From: Magnaporthiopsis rhizophila
Taxonomy: Eukaryota > Ascomycota > Sordariomycetes > Magnaporthales > Magnaporthaceae
Assembly: GCA_003049465.1 (NCBI GenBank)
Contig: PYSS01000001.1
Coordinates: 543,646 to 607,645 of the forward strand
DNA: 64,000 nt
Reading direction: 5' to 3'
The translations under genes were made by a program, and so were the position numbers. The notes beneath the pieces were generated by a model. That model saw nothing but the letters and a program-made list of their open reading frames with translations. It had not been told where the DNA came from and made no database searches. The number at the start of each line of letters is the position of its first letter. Positions within the stretch are counted from its first letter, which is position 1. Positions 56,601-64,000 of the stretch are shown here, piece by piece.

Positions 56601-56706
56601 ACATGCTGCCGAGGCGGGGAGGGCGGCGGGTGCGACGGCGACGGAGATGGGTTTGGACGGATTCGTTGCCATGAAGGGGCTGCACCACCGGGGGAAGATG
56701 TACTGA
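53623..56706 (+). CDS. NDR-family AGC kinase interrupted by an in-frame TAG
   Basis: Exon 1 53623..53827 and exon 2 from 53921 are joined by a 93-base intron (GTGAGT, CTGAC, ATGCAG). Exon 2 stays in one frame to TGA at 56704-56706 except for TAG at 55993-55995. Up to the TAG there are 759 residues. A helical, Mob-binding-like region (KIYLETFYHNLW, about 268-280) precedes the kinase: glycine loop LGKGSFGVV (~359), Lys394, HRDIKPDN (~487), DFG (~507), an NDR-style insert of about 95 residues, then TSVVGTSQYMAPE and CDWWSVGVILYE. Beyond the TAG come ERLHTLEPPFVPQIRG, DTHYFEDDEEPVSDWSS and the hydrophobic motif FLGYTW (~932-937), parts of a normal NDR C-tail. TGG (Trp) is the expected codon at the stop. 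It is thus a recent nonsense allele, sequencing error or readthrough. Not clearly Cot1, Sid2 or Dbf2. Confidence 0.85.
55993..55995 (+). other. In-frame TAG inside the kinase gene
   Basis: The codon lies in ...HKWFRGVP(TAG)ERLHTLEPP.... Relatives have Trp here (for example ...GV-D/P-W-...). TGG to TAG is one G-to-A change. Read on the opposite strand it is CpA to TpA. No intron signals remove it. Confidence 0.85.
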
Positions 56707-57109
56707 GAGGCGCGCGAAGTCTTGCCGAGAGTTTGTTTGATAAGGGGGGAGGGTTGTATATTGGAGGGAGTGAGGTGTTTAGGGGCGTTGCGGCGGCTCG
56801 AGTGTCACCAAGGATTAGAGAATCGAGCAGGGCATGGAAACTGTGTGTTCGGTAGAACATTATTACAGGATATCGTTATTATGGCTCGAGTCTCATGGTT
56901 GCTTGCGCATGGTATCACTGGTTTAATATACAACAGAAAAAGGGTTTTGAAAATGCAGACATTGCATTCGCCGAGAGACACTAGGCGACAAAAAAAAAAA
57001 AACGAGAAGAAAGAAATCAGAAGGTGACGTGAAAAAAATGAAGAAAAAGAAAACCATGAGACAGATACGACATCATACATCCCAACAGACGAGATAGCCT
57101 AGCCTAGCC
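56707..57109. other. Convergent 3' flanks of kinase and isc1 genes
   Basis: About 400 bases, A-rich at 56990-57050, consistent with 3' untranslated and polyadenylation sequence. No gene seen. Confidence 0.6.
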
Positions 57110-59275
57110 TCACCAGGCTTTGCCGATGGCAGAAGGGGTAGTAAACGCGGACATGGCAAAGCTCTGCTGCGTCAGCCTGCTCGTGGCGACGGCGGCCGAC
57201 GTGGCGGCGGTGGCGACGGCGGCGGCCCTGGCGTTGGCGACCTCCCACTCGAACTCGCGCAGGGCCCTGAGCTCCGAGGGGATGAAGAGGAAGGCGACGA
57301 GGCCCTCGACGGTGCCCAGGCAGAGGCCCAGGCCGCCGATCAGGACCAGGACGAAGCAGACGTAGGGCATGTTCTGGACAGGGACGAACCAGACGGCGAC
57401 CAGGCAGCCGACCCACAGCAGCACGCCCATGACGAAGCGCACGGTGCGCCAGAACATGGAGATCTCCTCGCGCTCGAAGCAGGCGTCGGCTAGCAGCAGC
57501 AGTTCGTCGTAGTCGCGCGTCGCCGCTTGTTGGTTCTGCTGCCGCTGGTCTCCCGATGTGTCGGCAGCCCCGGTTGTCGTTGCTGTCGTGGTTGCTGCTG
57601 CTACTACTGCCGTGGTTGCTACCGTGTTGTCTTCCTCGATCCCTGCTATTGGCTCGCTCGCTGTCCTGGTGTGGCCTGGTGCGGCGTTGGCGGCAGAAAG
57701 CTGGCCGCCGCCCGCCGCGGAGGATTCCGGGTCGGCCGTCGCTTGGCCGGGAGAGGTGACGGATGGCCCGGGCGGCCGCTCGCTCTCGCCCTCGACCGAC
57801 TCGAGGATGGACGGAGCGGGACTTTGGAGATATGTGCCCCGGGTGACGCGTATTGTGCGGCTGTCGTCCACGTCGCTGACCGATAGGGCGCCCGCGGCGC
57901 CGCCTCCTCCACCTCCTCCTCTCATGCGCGACTTCATTGCTGCCATGGAGAAGAAGCCGGATCCGCGCCTCGAGATGGCTTTCTCCGCCGAGAGGGCGGG
58001 GCCCGCGTTTGGCGACGCCGAGAGCGCCAGGGCCGCCTCGCTGCTCCTGAAGTTGAAGCCGTGGTCGGCGCCGGCGCCAAAGGCGCCACACCCCAGAACG
58101 CTCCTCCGACTCTTCGACCCGGCGGCCCCTTCGTCGGCCGGCGTGCTGGGCCGGAACTCGAGCGTGACGTCGACCGAGAAGTGGTCGCTGAGTGAGCAGC
58201 CCAGGACGCGGTGGCGGGCGACCATGCCGACGGTCGCAGACCGGACCGCCCACTCGCCGCCCAGCAGGTCGCGGTCTCCGGTCCCGGCAAAGACGTAGTC
58301 TATCCTGCGGGCTTTCTCGTCCGGGCAGCTAGGGTGGATGCCTGGGTCCTCCTCCCAGGCAGCTACGGGACGTGTCCGCTCGATGGCCAGATTGCTGGAG
58401 GCGCGCAGGTCGCTCACCTCAACGAGGCTCATGTGGCGGCTCGCCTTGCGTCCGAGCCTTGTTTTCCTGCCCGCGCCACTGCCGCCCGAGCCTGTCACGC
58501 GCGGCGGCGCGCCCAGGCGGCGCTGGCGGGAGCGGCTCCAGCCCCACGTGTTGTAGGCGCTGGCCGAGGTGACGCCGTTGACGTTGAGGTTGTGGTCGGC
58601 AGTGGGGATGCGGTTGTTGCTGTTGGTGTTGCCATTGCTGGCGTCGTCGCCGTGCGCAGCCTGCCAAGCGTCCATCACGGGGGCCTCGGAGAGGACAAGG
58701 CGATGGGGCAGCGACTGCGGTGGGGCGTTGAGGTCGCCGAGGCCGACGACGAGGTGTCCACGGTCGGCGGCAGCGCGGAGCAGCTTGGCGAAGTGCCAGG
58801 CTTGGACGGCGCGGTGAGGCGCGTAGCGGTCGCTCGCGGAGTCGCTGTATGCGGCGTGGGTATGGGTGTTGAAGACCTCGACGATGTGGTGGCGCGCCGG
58901 CCCGTAACGTATGCGTGCGCAGGCGACGCCCTTTGCGGCAAACCAGTCGCCTTTCGTGACTGCGGTTGGGCAGCCGTTGAGCGGGAAAGGATATAAAGTC
59001 GTGTCTTCGATGGGCCAACGCGACAGGATGACGAGACCAGAGCCCACCACGCCACCGTGAAACAGTTTGCCATAGGGCAGGGCGGCACGGGTCTCGAGCC
59101 GGATGCTCTCGTAGTCGGTCTCGCTCCAGACCTCCTGCAGGGCCACGATGGCAGGCGCGGCGATGGCGAGACGGCGCCCGATCTCGGCTATCCGCTCGGT
59201 CCTCCACTTGGAGATGTAGCGGAGGCCCCAGCAGTTGAGCGTGACGAGGCTGATTTCGGTTGGGAGTTCGTCCAT
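57110..59275 (-). CDS. isc1: Inositol phosphosphingolipid phospholipase C (neutral sphingomyelinase type)
   Basis: A single exon of 721 residues. The endonuclease/exonuclease/phosphatase fold is clear: TLNCWGL with Asn14, ALQEVW with Glu48, NTHTH near 136, GDLN with Asp181 and Asn183, RRIDYVFAG near 324, and SDHF with Asp364/His365. These are the magnesium and catalytic residues of the Isc1/neutral sphingomyelinase family. After a low-complexity stretch of about 200 residues (Gly/Ala/Ser-rich), two C-terminal transmembrane helices (FVMGVLLWVGCLVAVWFV and CFVLVLIGGLGLCLGTVEGLVAFLF) match the Isc1 membrane anchor. The enzyme hydrolyses inositol phosphosphingolipids to ceramides at ER and mitochondrial membranes. 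Start: ATG at 59275 (MDELPTEISLVTLNCWGL), as in relatives; the frame continues upstream without an ATG. Confidence 0.92.
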   Translation of the reverse strand: MDELPTEISLVTLNCWGLRYISKWRTERIAEIGRRLAIAAPAIVALQEVWSETDYESIRLETRAALPYGKLFHGGVVGSGLVILSRWPIEDTTLYPFPLNGCPTAVTKGDWFAAKGVACARIRYGPARHHIVEVFNTHTHAAYSDSASDRYAPHRAVQAWHFAKLLRAAADRGHLVVGLGDLNAPPQSLPHRLVLSEAPVMDAWQAAHGDDASNGNTNSNNRIPTADHNLNVNGVTSASAYNTWGWSRSRQRRLGAPPRVTGSGGSGAGRKTRLGRKASRHMSLVEVSDLRASSNLAIERTRPVAAWEEDPGIHPSCPDEKARRIDYVFAGTGDRDLLGGEWAVRSATVGMVARHRVLGCSLSDHFSVDVTLEFRPSTPADEGAAGSKSRRSVLGCGAFGAGADHGFNFRSSEAALALSASPNAGPALSAEKAISRRGSGFFSMAAMKSRMRGGGGGGGAAGALSVSDVDDSRTIRVTRGTYLQSPAPSILESVEGESERPPGPSVTSPGQATADPESSAAGGGQLSAANAAPGHTRTASEPIAGIEEDNTVATTAVVAAATTTATTTGAADTSGDQRQQNQQAATRDYDELLLLADACFEREEISMFWRTVRFVMGVLLWVGCLVAVWFVPVQNMPYVCFVLVLIGGLGLCLGTVEGLVAFLFIPSELRALREFEWEVANARAAAVATAATSAAVATSRLTQQSFAMSAFTTPSAIGKAW

Positions 59276-60672
59276 CTCGACTGCGTACTCGTGCTCGCTG
59301 TGTATGTGGTGGTGGCCAGCTGCCGGCTTACTTGACGATGGACTAATAGCCCGGGCCACCAATATATAGATGTGTCTAGTCGAGAGGCAGTTTTGGTGGC
59401 TGTGGTTGAAGACTGAAGGGTGGGAGGGAGGAGCAGCAGTAAAGAAGGAGAGACGCCAGTCAGACACACCCGGCAGACAGCCGAACCCCTTCCCCTTACC
59501 TCGGGTCAGGAACCAGATCCAAAAGAAGGATTCGGGCCCAGGACCCCTGCCAGTGATAGATTGATGGGCCTAACAGGGCTCGCTGAAATACGGGGTAGCC
59601 AGCACGCACCTTCCTGGTGAGGAAAAGCGAGACTTTCTAGCGAAGTCGAATGCAACACGCCACCTCTCCTAGGTGGATGGGCGGTGCAGCCAGGCTCATG
59701 CTGGTTCGTCCGATTTACATGGGCGACAATACGCAATCATTGGGGTAAACAAAACAAACTGGTGGGCGGGCCACAGCACATGGAAAGGGGAGAGACGGCC
59801 ATCACGACGTCAAATCAGAATTAAATGCAACGCTCGGCAACGCCTCTGTCCTACGTCAACCCACTTCGACCGACGATGTGGGTGGAGTCCCGCAAATTGC
59901 CTTTTTGCGGCTGCGCCATTCGGCGGTCATCCGTGCACTCTGCCGAGCTGCGAACTCGATGACATAAAGGTACACACGTGGGCCCCCACGGCGGCTGAAT
60001 AAAAATATGCAGTTTCAACAACACCATTGGACTGGCCGTGCAGTCATGTCTATCTCCTTCTTATTCCGAAGTCGCCGGTTTCTTTTTTTTTTTTTTTCGT
60101 ATTGTACGTTTTTCTTGTCTACTGCATGTCTTCTTATTTCCTACATTTTCCTACTATACTTTTCTCTAGAACAGGCCCATAAAGCAAAGCCCCCGAGTGT
60201 ATCTATGCATCCTTTTAAATCGACATGGTAGGTTGTGCATTTTATCTGGAGTGCATCCTTTTCTTGAACAGCGGAACGGCGCCCCACACGGCCAAGCGCA
60301 TGGAACCACCTCCACTGCAGCCCAGGCCTTAGCTCCGGCAGCGCTCAGACCCCAAATGCCCTGACAGCGTCACATTGGGAGCGACGTCGGCTGCCGACCG
60401 CCCTGGCAGAAATCAAATCCTCCGACGCCTACTGCCGACACCACCAACAGCCCATGGCCCACGCAAACAGCCTGCCTACCTCCTGCCGACCAAAAGACCG
60501 TTCGTTGCCCCCGGAGCGCATTTTGTGGGAGCCGGCTGGGGCCAAAACGAGCCGACGTGCCGAGAGCCTCTTTGGTGCTACACCTGGCGTGACGCGCCTG
60601 TCCTGGCAACGGAAGCTCTGGGCAAGCTCACAAATAAGAAAGACGCAGCTCTTTGTGTGCTCAACCGCCGCC
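59276..60672. other. Divergent intergenic region isc1 / swd3
   Basis: About 1.4 kb holding both promoters. T run at 60082-60096. The frame of the WD40 protein is open back to about 60454, but the ATG in GCCGCCATGG at 60673 is preferred. No other gene recognised. Confidence 0.6.
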
Positions 60673-62889
60673 ATGGCGGGCCCAGTCGCCCGCACCCCCG
60701 CCTCGGAGCCCCCATCGAAGAGACGCAGGGTCTTGCGCGACGGCAAGCAGCAGCCGCGCGATGACGATGACGATGCCCGCTCGTCGCCTGACCCTCTCAC
60801 CCGAGACGACGACGCCTTCACCCCGCGCCGACTGTCTATCCGAAATCCAAGGCCACCGCCCACCCACGACAAGAATGGCACCCTGTCCGGCATCTCTGCG
60901 CCGCCCTCCAGGACCCGATCACCCCGCTCGTCGCCATCGCCACTGAGATCTGCCCGGCCGACGTCGAGGCCCCGACGCCGGTCCCCGTCGAGGTCCCGCT
61001 CCCACTCTCGCTCTCGCTCCCGCCCGCCGCACTCAAGATCCTCATCATCGTCACCTGACCGCCGATCGCCGTCGAGGTCACGGTCAAGGTCGAGTTCAAG
61101 ATCTAGGCGTACGGGGAATCACTCCTCAGCATCCCGCTCTCCCCCGCCATCGCGCTCCCGCTCGCCAACACGCTTTCCAACATCCCGGTCCCGGTCCCGG
61201 TCCCGCTCTCGCTCCCGCTCGGGATCGGCGTCTCCCTACGGGTCCCGCTCAGGGTCCAGCTCCCGCTCTCCCTACCGCTCTCCGCCGGACGGACACGACC
61301 TCCAGGCCCAATTGTTGCTGCGGCAGCAACAGCAGCAGCGGCAGAAGCCTGAGCCGGCCCGGGTCAAGGTCAGGTATCGCCGGAGGCTTGAGCTTAGGGG
61401 CCATATGCAACCCATCTCGCAGGTGCGCATCTCGCCCGATGGTCGCTGGATCGCCTCGGCGTCAGCCGACGGCACCGCCCGCGTATGGGACGCTGCCTCT
61501 GGCGCCCATATTGACACTCTCGTCGGCCACATGGCTGGCGTCTCGTGCCTGGCCTGGAGTCCGGACTCGGGCACACTCGCTACAGGATCCGACGACAAGG
61601 CCATTCGCCTATGGGACCGCATCTCCGCCGAGCCTGCCCACGGCGTCGACGTCGATGGGGACGAGGACGAGGACGAGGAAGATGCCGGACGTGGACGGTT
61701 GCGTGCCACCAATGGCGGCACCAGGAGGAAAGATACCAGCACCGGGCCCGCCGCCGCCGCCGCCGCTGCTGGTGCTCGTGGCTCACGGCGCCCGCTGCTC
61801 GGTCATCACAACTATGTCTACTGTCTTGCCTTCTCACCAAAAGGGAACATACTCGCCAGCGGGAGCTACGACGAGGCCGTCTTCCTCTGGGACGTCAGGG
61901 CTGGGCGCCTTATGCGCAGCCTGCCCGCCCACAGCGACCCCGTCAGTGGCATCGACTTTTGTCGGGATGGAACTCTCGTCGTTAGCTGCTCCACCGACGG
62001 GCTCATGTACGTTATATACAGCCTTTTCTCATTATTGACCACCTACCGGAGCCTTGTTGAGGTTCAATTACGAGCTAACGTGCTTATCAACCACAGTCGC
62101 ATTTGGGATACATCGACAGGCCAGTGTCTTCGTACGCTCGTGCACGAGGATAACCCGGCCGTCACGAGCGTGTGCTTCTCGCCCAACGGACGCTACGTTC
62201 TGGCCTTCAACCTGGACAGCTGCATCCGCCTTTGGGATTATATAACCCAACCCTCGACTGTCAAAAAGACGTACCAGGGCCACTTGAACAAAGGCTTCAG
62301 CATCGGCGGCTGCTTTGGCGTCGTCAAAAAGGACGACGATAACACGGATGATAACTGCCATGTGCCAGATGACGCTGCCGATCTGATGGACGAGGAAGAA
62401 GGCGACGACGGCGACGATGACGTCGATGTCCTAGGAGACCAAGACGACGTCGACAGCCAGCTGGGCATGCGCCACCGCCTGAACAAGAGACGGCGACGGG
62501 GTGCGTCGTCGAGGCAGCAGGTCTTTGTGGCCAGCGCGAGCGAGGACGGCGACGTGCTGCTCTGGGACGTTCGCAGCAAAGAGGTGATCCAGCGCATCGC
62601 CACCGCACACGACGGCGTCTGCTTCTGGGTCGATATCGTCGGCGACACCATGGTCAGCGCCGGCAAGGATGGTCGCATCGTCGTCTACCGCAACGCCAGG
62701 GCTGCGAAGCGGCAGAAGTCGGCCGCCGCAGCTACCCAGCAAGCTGAAGAGGCAGCTGGGAACCAGCAGGAAGACCAGGCTATGACCAACGGTGGCACCG
62801 GGCACGCGGCCGACGACGGTGCTATGGAAATTGACGATGGGGACATACAGGCTTCGCTGGCCGAGGAAGCAGAGGCCGTTGCAGAATGA
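60673..62889 (+). CDS. swd3: WDR5/Swd3-like WD40 protein with RS-rich N-terminus
   Basis: Two exons, 60673..62006 and 62097..62889, encode 708 residues. Residues 79-204 are an Arg-Ser dipeptide domain, unusual for this family, after a basic KRRR cluster (possible NLS). WD40 repeats begin at about 238 (LELRGHMQPISQVRISPDG) and follow WDR5 order: GHMAGVSCLAWSPDSGTLATGSDDKAIRLWD, GHHNYVYCLAFSPKGNILASGSYDEAVFLWD, LPAHSDPVSGIDFCRDGTLVVSCSTDGL, then RIWDTSTGQCLRTLVHEDNPAVTSV. Two acidic inserts (about 325-345 and 560-590) interrupt the propeller. WDR5/Swd3 is a core subunit of the Set1/COMPASS H3K4 methyltransferase. The intron is 90 bases, in frame and free of stops, so it could be retained. The start has a strong Kozak context, GCCGCCATGG. 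Confidence 0.88.
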   Translation: MAGPVARTPASEPPSKRRRVLRDGKQQPRDDDDDARSSPDPLTRDDDAFTPRRLSIRNPRPPPTHDKNGTLSGISAPPSRTRSPRSSPSPLRSARPTSRPRRRSPSRSRSHSRSRSRPPHSRSSSSSPDRRSPSRSRSRSSSRSRRTGNHSSASRSPPPSRSRSPTRFPTSRSRSRSRSRSRSGSASPYGSRSGSSSRSPYRSPPDGHDLQAQLLLRQQQQQRQKPEPARVKVRYRRRLELRGHMQPISQVRISPDGRWIASASADGTARVWDAASGAHIDTLVGHMAGVSCLAWSPDSGTLATGSDDKAIRLWDRISAEPAHGVDVDGDEDEDEEDAGRGRLRATNGGTRRKDTSTGPAAAAAAAGARGSRRPLLGHHNYVYCLAFSPKGNILASGSYDEAVFLWDVRAGRLMRSLPAHSDPVSGIDFCRDGTLVVSCSTDGLMYVIYSLFSLLTTYRSLVEVQLRANVLINHSRIWDTSTGQCLRTLVHEDNPAVTSVCFSPNGRYVLAFNLDSCIRLWDYITQPSTVKKTYQGHLNKGFSIGGCFGVVKKDDDNTDDNCHVPDDAADLMDEEEGDDGDDDVDVLGDQDDVDSQLGMRHRLNKRRRRGASSRQQVFVASASEDGDVLLWDVRSKEVIQRIATAHDGVCFWVDIVGDTMVSAGKDGRIVVYRNARAAKRQKSAAAATQQAEEAAGNQQEDQAMTNGGTGHAADDGAMEIDDGDIQASLAEEAEAVAE

Positions 62890-63498
62890 GATTTCGTCGT
62901 CGTAACCCGCGCGCGTGGGGGGAAACGATGAACCGTATCAGCAATAGCAATAGCATAGCGTGCAGTCGTATTTTAAGTTTACATACACAAATAATATCCG
63001 CATTAACAAACTCCCGCCTGGCGTTATGAAAGTGAAATCAAGGGGCATCTTTTCCATCGACAATTTGCCGTTGTGTTCGTAAGTCGCATCATGAGTGGGT
63101 GCCTAGGTAGGGAGTAGAGGAACAAGTTCATGCTGTCATCCACCGCGGTATGTGGTGCAGATCACCCCTTTATACCTGCCAATCCGTCCTCCGTGCTGGA
63201 TAGCACTATATTTGTTCGTGGCTGTCCGCGTTTGGTCAAAATCGTTGGATGAGACCAGAATAACTAGATACTCAGATAATAAAGAGTATCTACCGTTCTG
63301 ACCCAATGACGTCGATCAATGCAGACAGCTACGAACGGTACCACCCTCGTTTGTATAGAGTTCCGAATAGCATACTCCAAAATACATGATCATAATAGCG
63401 CGAAAAAGAGAGAGGAAAAAAAAGAGAGAAAAAAAGGACACATAACATGACAGGATTATCAGGGGCGGGCAGAAAGGGAGAGATAGAGAGAGACAAGA
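62890..63498. other. Convergent 3' flanks of swd3 and the edge gene
   Basis: About 600 bases, with AT-rich parts and short A-rich runs at 63410-63435. One CCTAGGTAGGG motif at 63102-63112. No gene seen. Confidence 0.6.
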
Positions 63499-64000
63499 TT
63501 AGATAGTCTCCCAGCCACCATTGTTGATATCAGCCTCGAGCTTGCGGGCAATGAAGCTGGGGATGCCCTGGCCGAGCCAGAGGCTGCGCAGCATCGAGTC
63601 GTAGCGCTTCTGGTTGAGGAAGAGCTGGCGGCCGTGGCGGAGGCCCATGTCCATCTCGCCGTACTTGTCGATGAAGGGCGCGGGGCCCCAGGCGCCGCCG
63701 GGGCCGTGGAGGTAGAAGACGGAGCACTTGCGGATGTTGATGAACAAGCCGACATTCTTTTGGCATCTGTTCGTTGCGGGGACAGCTTGGTCAGTAAAAA
63801 TAAGCTGTGCAAGATGCCGTGTTACAAAGATTAAAAAAAAAAAAAAAAAAAATTTAAATAAAAAAATTAAAAAAAAAGGAAGAAAAACACTCACTTTCTC
63901 ATGTGTTGCTGACAGCCCCCTATGCGCTTGACGCTCACATTCCTGCCCTCGCCCGTCCGCTCCTCCTTTAGGCAGCAGATGGCTTGGCTGCAAAAGACCT
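63499..64000 (-). CDS. 3' part of an unrecognised conserved-looking gene, cut by the window edge
   Basis: I do not recognise this protein. The last exon is complement(63499..63766) and the preceding exon runs from 63895 past the window end. The splice (GTGAGT donor, GAACAG acceptor, 128-base intron with long A/T runs) reads ...GGCQQHMRKCQKNVGLFINIRKCSVFYLHGP.... The visible 124 residues contain a Cys-rich start (VFCSQAICCLKEERTGEG), GPGGAWGPAPFIDKYGEMDMG and GLRHGRQLFLNQKRYDSMLR, and end NNGGWETI. Low frame ambiguity, sensible splice signals and a mix of charged and conserved-looking Gly/Pro/Trp residues support coding. Family and function are unknown to me. Confidence 0.75.
   Translation of the reverse strand, partial: GLLQPSHLLPKGGADGRGQECERQAHRGLSATHEKVSVFLPFFLIFLFKFFFFFFLIFVTRHLAQLIFTDQAVPATNRCQKNVGLFINIRKCSVFYLHGPGGAWGPAPFIDKYGEMDMGLRHGRQLFLNQKRYDSMLRSLWLGQGIPSFIARKLEADINNGGWETI

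Noticed and set aside
1..64000. CRISPR array, bacterial operons or ribosomal RNA genes
   Set aside because: Repeats seen are simple or dispersed, the window is eukaryotic, and no rRNA-like sequence was noticed.

Overview
This window comes from the nuclear genome of a filamentous ascomycete, most likely a Sordariomycete. Genes are separated by long non-coding stretches. Most carry short spliceosomal introns (about 56-290 bases, GT...AG, often with a CTAAC/CTGAC-like branch site). The content also fits: a HET-domain protein, a SulP sulphate permease, an Isc1-type sphingolipid phospholipase C, Bub2, Cdc14 and a tRNA-Leu with a tiny intron. I cannot name the species. The sequence is draft quality, with one N at 646 and a 24-base N gap at 31996-32019 after a G run.

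Layout. 1-5.3 kb: no gene seen, simple repeats and a duplicated palindromic element. 5.3-6.9 kb (-): SWIM zinc-finger protein. 10.6-12.9 kb (-): Cdc14 phosphatase. 13.8-14.3 kb (+): KEOPS subunit Pcc1. 14.8-17.3 kb (-): sulphate permease. 19.1-20.9 kb (+): Bub2-like TBC protein. 23.4-24.0 kb (+): doubtful small protein with a C-terminal hydrophobic segment. 24.3-26.0 kb (-): PAQR/haemolysin-III-like membrane protein. 27.5-28.3 kb (+): THOC5-like protein. 28.3-33.9 kb: 5.5 kb without a recognisable gene. 33.9-36.1 kb (+): family-2-like membrane glycosyltransferase. 38.1-38.9 kb (+): DJ-1/PfpI protein. 39.8-43.7 kb (-): giant HET-domain protein. 45.1-48.6 kb (-): nucleoside-phosphorylase-like domain joined to a large uncharacterised region. 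49.5-49.8 kb: AT-rich relic and tRNA-Leu(AAG). 50.8-52.5 kb (+): Fpr3/4-type nucleolar FKBP. 53.6-56.7 kb (+): NDR-family AGC kinase broken by one in-frame TAG. 57.1-59.3 kb (-): Isc1. 60.7-62.9 kb (+): WDR5/Swd3-like WD40 protein with an RS-rich N-terminus. 63.5 kb to the edge (-): 3' part of an unrecognised gene.

How the genes relate. Most are dispersed housekeeping genes. Three belong to families used in mitotic exit/septation signalling (Bub2, an NDR-family kinase, Cdc14), but they are not adjacent and linkage may be chance. The most accessory-looking part is 38-50 kb: a HET-domain protein and a phosphorylase-domain fusion in the same orientation, next to an AT-rich relic and a tRNA gene. 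This resembles fungal self/non-self recognition loci and is the best candidate here for an under-described system. The clearest single anomaly is the TAG at 55993-55995, which cuts the kinase off from its conserved C-terminal tail and hydrophobic motif while the frame stays open and conserved-looking beyond it.
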